A stretch of 32,214 nt of DNA from Flexistipes sp041694215 (GCA_041694215.1 JASMTO010000214.1:1-32214), one strand, 5' to 3'; positions 6,698-14,931 are shown, numbered from the stretch's first letter. A program made the numbers and translations. Notes: generated by a model from the sequence alone, not told the origin.

Positions 6698-7672
6698 TTA
6701 GTTATTTATTTTTGAGTAAGTTAAAGAACCATTATCCATAATAAACTTTAAATTTTTTACAGGCTCTCTGTAGCCACCCAGATGGGAAAAAACATCATCC
6801 CCGTAAGATATGGTTATAGCCGCAGCATTGCCTATATCGATAAGAAAATAATCAGAAAAATTAATGGACTTAATAAGCCCTTTCCCAGCAATAAAATCCA
6901 ATTGACGCTCACCGTCGATATCCACATGTACCCAGCAAGTATCCGAAAATTCCAGATTAACAGTATAAATTTCTTTTTCTTGTTCCTTTTTCGGGTTCAG
7001 TTCATTTGCAATCTCATACGGTGTAATTTCACTTTCCTGCTCAACCATATTATTTTTAACAGATACATGCATATTTTCTGTTGCATTGTTCATAATATTT
7101 CCACTGAAATTATGGCTACTATTTCCTATCGGCTGTTCACCATTTCTTTCAGTTTTTTCATGGGTTAAATCAGTTTCAGATGGTTGGGTATCAGTATTCT
7201 TCTCTGAATTGTTATCCGAAATAGTATCTTCATCAACAATAGCTTCTTTTTGATTTGTGCCGGCAGATTTCGGAAGAATATTTTTACTTGAATCTGAAAA
7301 AACAAAAAAATATGTCAAACCACCCGCCAACAAAACAATAATTAAAAATATGACTATACCAACAGTTTTTGTATTCTTTTCCCCAATATTATAATCTACT
7401 CTTTCCATTTCATGGTTCTCACCAGGGGAAAAATCCTTTTTCTTACACTCAGCATTAAATAGTTCTTTAATTTCTTCAAAATCTATACCAAGAAAATCAG
7501 CATACTTTTTAACAAAACCAAGACAGTGCACATAAGAAGGCAGCTCAGAAAACCTTCCTTCCTCAATTGTCATGATGGCTGCCTTACTAATATGGGTTTC
7601 TTTTGATACTTCACTAATATCTTTACCCTGACGCTCTCTTTCTTCTTTTAGAACCTTACCAAGATCACTCAT
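6698..7672 (-). CDS. rodZ: RodZ-like HTH/membrane protein with DUF4115 domain
   Basis: A 324-residue bitopic membrane protein of the RodZ family, which links MreB filaments to the envelope. The N-terminal HTH_25 domain spans about residues 1-75 (LGKVLKEERERQGKDISEVS, then ISKAAIMTIEEG). A single transmembrane segment lies at about 102-124. A long Ser/Thr/Asn/Glu-rich linker follows to about 230, then a beta-rich C-terminal DUF4115-like domain including TCWVHVDIDGERQLDFIAG. The linker is rich in Asn and Glu, typical of periplasmic RodZ linkers. The ATG overlaps the stop of the TPR lipoprotein gene by 8 bases. No mreB is in the window, but the dcw cluster is on the same chromosome segment. Confidence 0.88.
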   Translation of the reverse strand: MSDLGKVLKEERERQGKDISEVSKETHISKAAIMTIEEGRFSELPSYVHCLGFVKKYADFLGIDFEEIKELFNAECKKKDFSPGENHEMERVDYNIGEKNTKTVGIVIFLIIVLLAGGLTYFFVFSDSSKNILPKSAGTNQKEAIVDEDTISDNNSEKNTDTQPSETDLTHEKTERNGEQPIGNSSHNFSGNIMNNATENMHVSVKNNMVEQESEITPYEIANELNPKKEQEKEIYTVNLEFSDTCWVHVDIDGERQLDFIAGKGLIKSINFSDYFLIDIGNAAAITISYGDDVFSHLGGYREPVKNLKFIMDNGSLTYSKINN

Positions 7673-8414
7673 AATGTATACCCATCTTTTTTAAATATGT
7701 TATAGCCAAATCGGCCTCCGTAGATTTAGGATCAATCTCAGTAATCTCTTCAAACTCTGTAGCGGCTTTTGCATAGTTTCCATTATCAAAATAATATTTG
7801 CCCAGCTCAAGTTTTATGGGCAAAAAAACAGGATTTACTTTAAGCGCTCTTTGCAAAACCTCAGCAGCTTTTTCGTGTTTGCCTTGGCTTTGATAAATCC
7901 TGTAAACATACATATAAGAAGACATAAACCTTTTATTTATTTCAATAGACTTGTTAAAATATTTGAGAGCATCCTGATAATTATCTGCACGATACAGTGC
8001 GTAACCCATATTGTGATATACTATTTCCGGATCGGAATAACCGGGATCATCAAGGACTATTTTCCAGTGTTTTATAGCGGTTTCAATCTCTCCAAGTGAA
8101 GCAACGGTGGATGCATAAGCATTATGATAATCTGAATTTTTAGGATCTAATCTTATGGCTTTCTCCAAATACAATTTCGCCTTATCCAATTGATTTTTTT
8201 TTAAGTAAAAAGTTGCGATGGCATAGTGCGTTTTAGGATCATTGGGTTTATATTCCAGCGCCTTTTCAAACTCCCTTATTGCTTTATAATCTTCCTCAGT
8301 ATTGAGATAGGCAAGACCCATTTTATAATGAGACTCATATAATTTTAAATTATCGGTCCCAGCAGTGCAACCTATGACAATAAACAAAAACAAACTATAC
8401 GCAATTTTTTTCAT
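7665..8414 (-). CDS. TPR-repeat lipoprotein, PilF/PilW-like
   Basis: A 249-residue predicted outer-membrane lipoprotein. The signal MKKIAYSLFLFIVIGC has a lipobox V-I-G-C with the lipidated Cys at residue 16. About six tetratricopeptide repeats follow, for example YLNTEEDYKAIREFEKALEY and QLDKAKLYLEKAIRLDPKNS. Size and layout match PilF/PilW, the pilotin that helps type IV pilus secretin assembly, and its linkage to rodZ is common. No pilus genes are in this window, so a generic TPR adaptor role remains possible. The start overlaps the coaX 3' end by 20 bases, indicating translational coupling. Confidence 0.8.
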   Translation of the reverse strand: MKKIAYSLFLFIVIGCTAGTDNLKLYESHYKMGLAYLNTEEDYKAIREFEKALEYKPNDPKTHYAIATFYLKKNQLDKAKLYLEKAIRLDPKNSDYHNAYASTVASLGEIETAIKHWKIVLDDPGYSDPEIVYHNMGYALYRADNYQDALKYFNKSIEINKRFMSSYMYVYRIYQSQGKHEKAAEVLQRALKVNPVFLPIKLELGKYYFDNGNYAKAATEFEEITEIDPKSTEADLAITYLKKMGIHYE

Positions 8415-9171
8415 AAATTAACCTCAAACCATACAACGTAAGGTTCGGCTCATATACTTTAATATACTCTGATTCCCCTATGTATATACTGCCTAACCCA
8501 CCGGTGGCAACAACCTGAATATTTTTTTCTACAAATTGTTCATTAATAATCCGTTTTATTATACCGTCAACCAAAGATAAATATCCAAAATATATCCCGG
8601 ACTTCATTGATGACGTAGTTGTATTACCAACAACTTTCTGGCATTTTTCAATCTCAATCTCAGGCAATTTAGCTGTATTTGAATGTAATGCGTTAACAGA
8701 AAGCTTTATACCCGGGCTTATTACACCGCCGATATATTCACCTTTGGCATTTATAACATCAAATGTGGTGGCAGTACCAAAATCCACAACTATGCATGGT
8801 GTGCCGTAATATTTAATAGCTGCTGCTGAATTTACGATTCTATCCGCCCCCACCTCTTTTGGATTTTCAAATTTTACAGCAACACCAGTCTTTACACCTG
8901 GTCCCACAACAATCGGATCTATATTAAAGTATTTTTTGGCTAATTTGGTAAAGGTATATATTAAAGGTGGAACAACACTGGATATAACCATACCGCTGAG
9001 CATACTGAAATCTATATTACGGTTCTTGAGAAGCAACATAATAGTAGCCGCATATTCATCAGTAGTGCGCATAGAATCCGTATTAAGACGGCAATTACCC
9101 AGCAGATCCCCATTTTTTTCAAAAATACCAAACACAATATTTGTATTCCCAATATCAACGGCAAAAATCAT
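8395..9171 (-). CDS. coaX: type III pantothenate kinase
   Basis: A 258-residue cytoplasmic kinase that phosphorylates pantothenate, the first step of coenzyme A synthesis. The N-terminus MIFAVDIGNTNIVFGIF is the ASKHA phosphate-1 motif with catalytic Asp6. VGADRIVNSAAAI is the pantothenate-binding segment, VVDFGTATTFDVI is phosphate-2, and the adenosine motif is ATGGLG. Length matches the CoaX family. It overlaps birA by 17 bases and the TPR gene by 20. Pairing of birA with coaX is a common arrangement. Confidence 0.96.
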   Translation of the reverse strand: MIFAVDIGNTNIVFGIFEKNGDLLGNCRLNTDSMRTTDEYAATIMLLLKNRNIDFSMLSGMVISSVVPPLIYTFTKLAKKYFNIDPIVVGPGVKTGVAVKFENPKEVGADRIVNSAAAIKYYGTPCIVVDFGTATTFDVINAKGEYIGGVISPGIKLSVNALHSNTAKLPEIEIEKCQKVVGNTTTSSMKSGIYFGYLSLVDGIIKRIINEQFVEKNIQVVATGGLGSIYIGESEYIKVYEPNLTLYGLRLIYEKNCV

Positions 9172-9916
9172 AGCCTATATCACCAGAATAAATTTTTGAT
9201 ACTTTACCCGATTTCTCCTTAACAATCAAGCCGCCATTTTCATCCACACCTTCTTCCCTGTATTTTTTTTTGACACCATTTACATGAACACTGATTTCAG
9301 AATTAATATAGGCAGAATATTGATACCATTCATTTACTATGTCAATTTTATTATCCAAAAATCTTTCAAAATACGATTCAAACGTATTTAAAAAAAAGGC
9401 CAGTAATGTTTCCGGTAATACTTTCCTATGCAATTCATCATATATCGATGTTGCATGAGCAATAATATCACTGGTATTTTCACTGTTAACATTAATGCCT
9501 ATCCCCAAAACGATATGGGAAAGATTGTTTCCGGAAAATTTTGTTTCAATGAGTATCCCGGCTAATTTTTTCCCACAATATACAATATCATTAGGCCATT
9601 TCAAATAACACTGCAAATACCCTCTTATTACATCGCAAAGGGCAAAACCAGCCAAAATATTTAGTGGAAGTATTTGCTTTATGTTTATAATAGGCAAAAT
9701 CAGTGTAAAATACAAATTATCACCTGAAAACTCAATCCACTTTCTGCCGCTACGTCCTCTTCCATCAGTTTGATTCATTGTAGCCACAACCGAAAATGCC
9801 GGAAGATTATTGTCTAGGGCAAAACTATTGGTAGAACTCAGACTATCAAAATAATAAAAATTTCGCCCAAAATTTGCTGTTTCAAGGCTGTCAAAAAATT
9901 TGTCTCTATCAAACAT
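9155..9916 (-). CDS. birA: biotin--[acetyl-CoA-carboxylase] ligase (monofunctional)
   Basis: A 253-residue enzyme that activates biotin with ATP and attaches it to the carrier lysine of biotin-dependent carboxylases. The catalytic domain shows STNS at residues 28-31, the biotinyl-AMP loop DGRGRSGRKW (51-60), KWPND (106-110), GIGINVN and a short C-terminal SH3-like domain ending in GDIGYDF. There is no N-terminal winged-helix domain, so it should not repress biotin genes. Its ATG overlaps the receiver gene stop by 8 bases and its 3' end overlaps coaX. Confidence 0.95.
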   Translation of the reverse strand: MFDRDKFFDSLETANFGRNFYYFDSLSSTNSFALDNNLPAFSVVATMNQTDGRGRSGRKWIEFSGDNLYFTLILPIINIKQILPLNILAGFALCDVIRGYLQCYLKWPNDIVYCGKKLAGILIETKFSGNNLSHIVLGIGINVNSENTSDIIAHATSIYDELHRKVLPETLLAFFLNTFESYFERFLDNKIDIVNEWYQYSAYINSEISVHVNGVKKKYREEGVDENGGLIVKEKSGKVSKIYSGDIGYDFCR

Positions 9917-10256
9917 TCAACATGTTCTGGACTAGATCTGTAAGCTCAGTTATACCTGAAAATTTGGACAATATTTTAATATTATCGTATACATTCATAG
10001 CAATATCATCGGGATTAGCAGTATAAATAATAATAGGTACGTGGCTAATCTCCCTTATCTTACCCAAAATCTCCAGACTGTCTGTTTTAAGCGCATGCAA
10101 ATCCATCACAACAATATCCACATCCTCTTCAGCAAAACAGATAAGTGCCTCTTCACTATTTACTGCTGTAATTACATTGTAATCCAAATGAGAAAATTCG
10201 TCACTAACGAATAACCTCATACCATCATCATCATCCACTACAAGCACTGTATCCAA
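9909..10256 (-). CDS. stand-alone response-regulator receiver protein
   Basis: A single REC domain of 115 residues without an output domain. The acidic cluster is DDDD (8-11) after VLVV, the phospho-acceptor is Asp52 in VVMDLHAL, Thr79 sits in IIYTAN, and the conserved Lys is K98 in ILSKFSG. The start is TTG 10256: it has a perfect AGGAGG six bases upstream and lies two bases after the HD-GYP stop. The longer frame starting at 10307 overlaps the HD-GYP gene and has no such site. The gene behaves as a split partner of the HD-GYP protein upstream. No histidine kinase is in the window. Confidence 0.85.
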   Translation of the reverse strand: MDTVLVVDDDDGMRLFVSDEFSHLDYNVITAVNSEEALICFAEEDVDIVVMDLHALKTDSLEILGKIREISHVPIIIYTANPDDIAMNVYDNIKILSKFSGITELTDLVQNMLNV

Positions 10257-10257
10257 T

Positions 10258-11694
10258 TCATTCCTCCTGAAAGCAAGAATATATTTCCTTTTGAACAAAA
10301 AAATCAACTAATTTTTTATCCAGTTTCCCATCTTCAGCTTCATTTTTTAGTATAGATAACGCTTTTTCAATCGGTAATGCTTTTTTGTAAGGTCTGTCCT
10401 TTGCTGTCAACGCATCATAAATATCTGCAATAGACATTATTTTACCTAAAATATGGATATCTGGAGATTTAAGGCCAAAAGGATAACCACTGCCATCCTC
10501 TCTTTCATGATGCATACAAGCAATTCGGGGTATATCTTTCAATTTTTTTGTCCACGGAATTTTTGTTAAATAGTTATAAGTATGTTGCACATGAGACTGA
10601 ATCTCTTCTCTTTCCCCATCTGTAAGTGATCCCTTAGTTACGGATAAGCTTTCATACTCATCATCGCTAATAATCTTGACATCTCCAAAACTAGGAAGTT
10701 CAAACTTGATTTCATTACATTTTTTTAGTTCATCAAATGCGCCGCTTTCTGTTACAGTGGGTTCATTAGCTAGCAATACACAATTAAGGCAAGCATCAAG
10801 GTTACTTTTCATTTCTGGCAAAAGATATTTAGCTGTTTCAATGCGCCACTTGATTACTTCAATTTGATAGGGATACAGCTTACTGGTTTTATTCAGGACA
10901 CTTTCCCTTACACCAATTTTTCCAAAATCATGCAACAAACAGGCATATTTAAACATTTTGTATTTATCTTTATCTAAGTAAAAATCACGAAACTGCTCAG
11001 TATCATTGTGCAAAGCTTCTGCAAAAGAAAGAGACAGTTTCGTAACCCGCTCTGTGTGCCCTTTTGTCACTGGATCTCTGGCTTCCATCGCCTGTATGCT
11101 TGCTTTAATAAATCCTTCCCACATGTCTTCAATATTTTTGTAAAGAAGACTGTTATTAAGTGCCACTGCAATAATACCACTTAAAGAATGGGAAATTTCC
11201 TCGTCTTCTTTATTAAAAGACTCTATTTGGCTTTGAAAATCAGTAATTTTAGAAATATTATCTGATACTTTCTTATTAATTAGCTGTAAAACCCCAATAA
11301 GTTCATCTTTAGCATTTGCAAGAGGGATAGCCATGACAGACTTCGTTAGATATCCCGACATTTTGTCGAAATTTACATTAAAATCAAAAGGAAAACCGGA
11401 AATATTCCTCACATCGTCTATTCGTACAATTTCCCTCCTCTGGCCACTATATCCGGCTATACTTGTTTCATCAAGAGGTATGGAAAATTCCTTAAAAGGA
11501 ATGTCAATTGTTTCATTCTGAGTATATTTGAATATAAGTCGTTTATCTTCTTCAGAGTATATAAAAATACTACCCGCATCTGCATTGAGGAGATTTCTTA
11601 ATTTTTTAAGGCTGATTTCCATAAGCTCATCCAAATCCATGATACTGACTAAGGAATAGGTAAAATCAAGATAACGCTTAATATTAAGATTCAA
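10258..11694 (-). CDS. GAF domain/HD-GYP phosphodiesterase-family protein
   Basis: A 478-residue cytoplasmic protein. A GAF sensor domain occupies about residues 15-185 (LNADAGSIFIYSEEDKRLIF, then VMAIPLANAKDELIGVLQLIN). The HD-GYP domain follows: the helix with GHTERVTKLSLSFAEAL, H255-D256 in LLHDFGKIG, H368, HHE at 395-397 and DGSGYP at 400-405. Such domains hydrolyse cyclic di-GMP. About 85 extra residues (roughly 275-357) sit between the HD pair and the next metal-ligand His, where canonical members have under 30, so this is an insertion-bearing subfamily. The start is TTG 11694 with a weak GGTGG seven bases upstream. It is the first gene of the operon ending at the rubredoxin. Confidence 0.88.
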   Translation of the reverse strand: MNLNIKRYLDFTYSLVSIMDLDELMEISLKKLRNLLNADAGSIFIYSEEDKRLIFKYTQNETIDIPFKEFSIPLDETSIAGYSGQRREIVRIDDVRNISGFPFDFNVNFDKMSGYLTKSVMAIPLANAKDELIGVLQLINKKVSDNISKITDFQSQIESFNKEDEEISHSLSGIIAVALNNSLLYKNIEDMWEGFIKASIQAMEARDPVTKGHTERVTKLSLSFAEALHNDTEQFRDFYLDKDKYKMFKYACLLHDFGKIGVRESVLNKTSKLYPYQIEVIKWRIETAKYLLPEMKSNLDACLNCVLLANEPTVTESGAFDELKKCNEIKFELPSFGDVKIISDDEYESLSVTKGSLTDGEREEIQSHVQHTYNYLTKIPWTKKLKDIPRIACMHHEREDGSGYPFGLKSPDIHILGKIMSIADIYDALTAKDRPYKKALPIEKALSILKNEAEDGKLDKKLVDFFVQKEIYSCFQEE

Positions 11695-11715
11695 TTTTCT
11701 ACCACCATAATTTTA

Positions 11716-11745
11716 TTTACATGCAAACATATTTACTTATATATT
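11716..11745 (+). promoter_or_regulatory. candidate promoter for the desulforedoxin gene
   Basis: TTTACA (11716-11721), an 18-base spacer, then TATATT (11740-11745). An alternative -10 is TATTAT at 11742-11747. It lies about 50 bases before the desulforedoxin start codon and shares its -10 bases with the opposite-strand HD-GYP promoter, so the two promoters probably compete. Confidence 0.42.
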
Positions 11746-11751
11746 ATAGCA
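11743..11751 (-). promoter_or_regulatory. extended -10 promoter of the HD-GYP to rubredoxin operon
   Basis: The minus strand carries TGCTATAAT, a perfect -10 hexamer with the extended TGn element. No convincing -35 lies 17 bases upstream, as is usual for extended -10 promoters. Transcription would begin near 11735 and give a leader of about 40 bases before TTG 11694. It overlaps the candidate -10 of the divergent desulforedoxin promoter. Confidence 0.55.
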
Positions 11752-11793
11752 GATTCCTTGACCAAAAGGAAAAAATTTTTAAGGAGGTTTTCT

Positions 11794-11916
11794 ATGGCAA
11801 CAGAAGTAGGCGAAATTTATTACTGTGAAATATGCGGCAACAAGGTTAAAGTAATTGAAAACGGTGCAGGAGATCTTGTCTGCTGCGGACAGGAAATGGT
11901 AGTAGTAAACGAGTAG
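11794..11916 (+). CDS. desulforedoxin-type 40-aa iron protein
   Basis: A short gene with a strong AAGGAGG site (11781-11787) before its ATG and a stop at 11914-11916. The protein MATEVGEIYYCEICGNKVKV continues to GDLVCCGQEM and has the desulforedoxin pattern CxxC (C11, C14) and an adjacent Cys pair (C30, C31). Together these form a distorted tetrahedral Fe(Cys)4 site. The same fold is the N-terminal domain of desulfoferrodoxin (superoxide reductase), but here no superoxide-reductase domain follows, so the 40-residue form is complete. It should act as a small electron carrier. It is monocistronic: a strong hairpin follows at once. Confidence 0.88.
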   Translation: MATEVGEIYYCEICGNKVKVIENGAGDLVCCGQEMVVVNE

Positions 11917-11921
11917 TTATT

Positions 11922-11954
11922 AGGACAAAACCGGATTTTTTCCGGTTTTGTCCT
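11922..11954 (+). terminator. strong hairpin terminator after desulforedoxin
   Basis: A perfect 14-bp stem, AGGACAAAACCGGA (11922-11935) paired with TCCGGTTTTGTCCT (11941-11954), around a TTTTT loop. It starts five bases after the stop codon. The T-tract after the stem is short (CCTTTATATT), so termination may be incomplete or the hairpin may mainly protect the mRNA 3' end. Confidence 0.75.
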
Positions 11955-11982
11955 TTATATTAAACAAATGTAATAATGCTTC

Positions 11983-12011
11983 TTGAATTTTCGCCAAATT
12001 TTCCTTATAAG
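11983..12011 (+). promoter_or_regulatory. promoter of yebC-ruvC-ruvA
   Basis: TTGAAT (11983-11988), an exact 17-base spacer, then TATAAG (12006-12011). It lies after the desulforedoxin terminator and about 33 bases before the yebC start, with a GGAGG site between. Confidence 0.6.
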
Positions 12012-12043
12012 CATAAAGTCAAAAAATTTCACGGAGGACAGCA

Positions 12044-12787
12044 GTGGCAGGTCACAGTAAATGGGCTAATATCAAACATAGAAAAGCAGCTCAGGATGCG
12101 AAAAAAGGAAAAATATTTACCAAAGTTGCAAAAGAAATAACAGTAGCTGCTAAACTGGGCGGCGGCGATCCTGAAATGAATCCCAGACTCAGATTAGCCC
12201 TAGATAAAGCGAAATCTGTTAACTTACCTAAAGACAACGTGGAGCGTGCAATTAAAAAAGGTACAGGTGAAGGCAATGAAGCCAATTTTGAAGATGTAAC
12301 GTACGAAGGTTATGGTCCTGGTGGGGTGGCGATACTTGTGCAGGCACTGACAGATAATAAAAATCGCACTGTTTCTGAAGTGCGCAGCACCATGTCAAAA
12401 AAAGGTGGAAGTATGGGTGAAGCTGGCTGTGTATCATGGATATTTGATAAAAAGGGAGTAATCACAATCCCGTTGAACAATGTGGACGAAGAAACAATAA
12501 TGTCTCTGGCTGTTGAGGCAGGTGCTGAAGATGTGGAAATAGGTGAAGAATACTACGAAATCATATGTAGTCCTTCTGAATATGAAGATGTAAAAGTATC
12601 CATCGAAAAAACAGGAATAGAATATGAATATGCTGAAATAACAATGCGCCCCAAAAACACTGTGGAAGTGGAAGGTGATGTAGCTAAAAAAGTGATTAAC
12701 TTACTCGAAGCTCTTGAAGATCTCGATGACATACAGGAGGTATATTCCAACGTTGATATGGTTGAAATGCCTCCGGAAGGAACATAA
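12044..12787 (+). CDS. yebC: YebC/PmpR (TACO1) family protein
   Basis: A 247-residue protein of the YebC/TACO1 family, described as a DNA-binding regulator and, more recently, as a factor that relieves ribosome stalling. The family's hallmark N-terminus AGHSKWANIKHRKAAQDAKK is present. Further matches are FTKVAKEITVAAKLGG, GPGGVAILVQALTDNKNRT and GCVSWIFDKKG. The start is GTG 12044 with GGAGG six bases upstream. It leads the yebC-ruvC-ruvA operon, a widely conserved arrangement. Confidence 0.96.
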   Translation: MAGHSKWANIKHRKAAQDAKKGKIFTKVAKEITVAAKLGGGDPEMNPRLRLALDKAKSVNLPKDNVERAIKKGTGEGNEANFEDVTYEGYGPGGVAILVQALTDNKNRTVSEVRSTMSKKGGSMGEAGCVSWIFDKKGVITIPLNNVDEETIMSLAVEAGAEDVEIGEEYYEIICSPSEYEDVKVSIEKTGIEYEYAEITMRPKNTVEVEGDVAKKVINLLEALEDLDDIQEVYSNVDMVEMPPEGT

Positions 12788-12789
12788 TA

Positions 12790-13281
12790 TTGTATATTTT
12801 CGGCATTGATCCGGGATTAAACAACACCGGTGTTGGGATACTTAAAATCAGCAATAACAGGCTATTCTACCATAGTCACTCAGTAATAAAAACAAATCAT
12901 AAGAATACCTTACCGCAAAGGTTAAAAAAAATATGTTTGGATATTCAGAATTTGATTGATGAATACTCACCTGAATATGCTGCTATTGAAGATATATTTT
13001 ACTCGGTCAACGTTAAAAGCGCCATTTTACTGGGGCAGGTCAGAGGTGCTATTATTGCAACAATCATTAATAATAACATTGATATACTCGAATTTACAGC
13101 TCTTCAAATAAAAAAGTCTGTTGTGGGATACGGCAAAGCAGATAAACAACAGGTAAAAAAACTGGTTGAGCTTCACTTGGGCAAAACTTTTGACAAAAAA
13201 ATATCCCTAGATGCCACCGATGCACTTGCATGCGGAATTTGTCTGGGATTAAATCTGACAGGGAAATACAATGTTTTATAG
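12790..13281 (+). CDS. ruvC: crossover junction endodeoxyribonuclease RuvC
   Basis: A 163-residue Holliday-junction resolvase with an RNase H-like fold. The four acidic catalytic residues are D7 in FGIDPGLNNTG, E67 in AAIEDIF, and D141 and D144 in SLDATDALA. The start is TTG 12790, two bases after the yebC stop, with GAAGGA in the yebC 3' end as ribosome-binding site. It overlaps ruvA by 11 bases. It works with RuvA and RuvB to resolve recombination intermediates; ruvB is not in the window. Confidence 0.96.
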   Translation: MYIFGIDPGLNNTGVGILKISNNRLFYHSHSVIKTNHKNTLPQRLKKICLDIQNLIDEYSPEYAAIEDIFYSVNVKSAILLGQVRGAIIATIINNNIDILEFTALQIKKSVVGYGKADKQQVKKLVELHLGKTFDKKISLDATDALACGICLGLNLTGKYNVL

Positions 13282-13843
13282 CATTTCCGGAACTCTCGTA
13301 CATAAAGAACCCGGTAAAGTTGTAGTGGAAACCGGCGGTATAGCTTATGAAATTCTTATTGCCCTGAATACGTTTTCCGCACTGCCGGATATAGGATTTA
13401 CAGTAAAACTTTATACCCATCTAAATATTAGAGAGGATGGTATGTATTTATACGGTTTTCTGGATGAACAGGAAAAGCGGATATTTTTGCTATTAAATAC
13501 TGTCTCTAAAGTAGGTCCCAAACTTTCACTAGCTATATTATCCGGAATATCAACACAAAAACTAAAAGACGCAATACTGAGCAATGATTATGCCTTTATT
13601 GCTACAATTCCGGGAATTGGTAAAAAAACTGCCGAAAGAATCATACTGGAGTTACGGGATAAATTCGATGAAGTGTTTGAACCGGTGGAGCAAAGGACAT
13701 CTGTCGCCGAAGATGTTTTGAGTGCTTTGGCAAATCTTGGTTATAAAAGACAAGAGTGTAAAGATATTGTAACAAAACTCTCAGGCGATTACAAAGACTT
13801 TGAAACCCTGCTTAAAGAATCTCTGAAAAAACTTTCTAAATAG
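13271..13843 (+). CDS. ruvA: Holliday junction DNA helicase subunit RuvA
   Basis: A 190-residue junction-binding protein. The N-terminal OB-fold domain begins MFYSISGTLVHKEPGKVVVE with the HLNIREDGMYLYGF segment. Two helix-hairpin-helix motifs follow (VSKVGPKLSLAIL and ATIPGIGKKTAERIILEL). The C-terminal domain III, which contacts RuvB, starts near residue 145. The ATG lies inside the end of ruvC. It ends 26 bases before the convergent glycosyltransferase stop, with no obvious terminator between. ruvB does not follow. Confidence 0.96.
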   Translation: MFYSISGTLVHKEPGKVVVETGGIAYEILIALNTFSALPDIGFTVKLYTHLNIREDGMYLYGFLDEQEKRIFLLLNTVSKVGPKLSLAILSGISTQKLKDAILSNDYAFIATIPGIGKKTAERIILELRDKFDEVFEPVEQRTSVAEDVLSALANLGYKRQECKDIVTKLSGDYKDFETLLKESLKKLSK

Positions 13844-13869
13844 CCACAATTCGACAAGCTCTCCCACTC

Positions 13870-14931
13870 TCAAGTATTAATCCTAATAGCTTTTATATAA
13901 TCTTCGTAAAATTTTTCTTCACTAAATAAAGATGTACTCTCTGAATGATGCATAATTTTATGTGCCAGACCATCGATATCATTTTTGGGATAAATATTTT
14001 CTGTAGGGATTATTTCCGGTAAAACCCCAACATCCGAAGCCACAACAGGGACACCTTCAGCCATCAGCTCAAAAGCCACACGGCAAATCGCTTCAGAACC
14101 GGTGGAAGCCACCACTCCAACATCCAATGCACTAATACAATCAGCAATATCATCTCGGAAACCTGTTATGACTGATATTTCTTCAATACTATTTTTTCTT
14201 AAAAGATTTTTTATGTCCTCATTTGACAGATTAGTTTCATAACCGATCAGAACGAGGCGCACATTCTTCACATCATTATCATGATAAAGTTTGCTTACAG
14301 CCCTAATAAGATTTTCATGCCCTTTTACATAGTCAAATCTACCCACAATCCCAACAACATAATGATCTTTTTCAAAACCCCATTCTTTTCTTACTTTTGC
14401 TCTCGCATTTTCATTAAAAGCAAACTTCTTATCATCAACCCCTCCATAGACAACACTGATTTTCGATGGACTAATTCCAAGATTTTCAACATATTTATTT
14501 TTTATCATTTTTCCAGATACAATGATTCTATCACAAGCAGAGTGGAGAAGCTTATTAAAAACCCCTTTCTTGGGTTCACGGATATCCCCACGGGTACGGA
14601 TAAGCGTAAAAGATTTTTTATTAAGCACTTTTATAAGTGCAAAATACCAGAAAAACTCCCCGCGGTGGCAGTTCACCACGTCAGGGTCAAAACGCTTTAA
14701 AAGCTTATTCAGTTCGTAAATGTTATGAAAAATTTTAATAGGATTATTCGAATTCAGATTCAGCTCAACAGTTTCAAGAGAGAACTCTCTGGTCTTTTCC
14801 AGCGGGGGTGTGCCCGGTAAACCGAGGACAATGACATCATGTCCATAGCCTTTTAAAATTCTTGAAAGGTTTACGGCATACCAGGCAGTAGCATTGTACC
14901 ATCTAACATTTACAACATGTAAAAATCTCAT
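13870..14931 (-). CDS. GT4 family glycosyltransferase
   Basis: A 353-residue GT-B fold enzyme. The N-terminal acceptor domain begins MRFLHVVNVRWYNATAWYAV. The donor-binding domain shows SVVYGGVDDKKF, GIVGRFDYVKGHENLIRAV and the E-x7-E motif in SEAICRVAFELMAEGVPVVAS, typical of retaining GT4 enzymes that use nucleotide sugars. The acceptor cannot be predicted; lipopolysaccharide or other envelope glycans are the usual targets. It is the last gene of the dcw operon, eight bases after the ftsZ stop, an unusual position for such an enzyme. Confidence 0.88.
   Translation of the reverse strand: MRFLHVVNVRWYNATAWYAVNLSRILKGYGHDVIVLGLPGTPPLEKTREFSLETVELNLNSNNPIKIFHNIYELNKLLKRFDPDVVNCHRGEFFWYFALIKVLNKKSFTLIRTRGDIREPKKGVFNKLLHSACDRIIVSGKMIKNKYVENLGISPSKISVVYGGVDDKKFAFNENARAKVRKEWGFEKDHYVVGIVGRFDYVKGHENLIRAVSKLYHDNDVKNVRLVLIGYETNLSNEDIKNLLRKNSIEEISVITGFRDDIADCISALDVGVVASTGSEAICRVAFELMAEGVPVVASDVGVLPEIIPTENIYPKNDIDGLAHKIMHHSESTSLFSEEKFYEDYIKAIRINT

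Noticed and set aside
10257..10307. Longer receiver protein starting at 10307
   Set aside because: The extra 17 residues lie in the HD-GYP 3' end and have no ribosome-binding site; TTG 10256 has AGGAGG at ideal spacing and begins at the REC fold.
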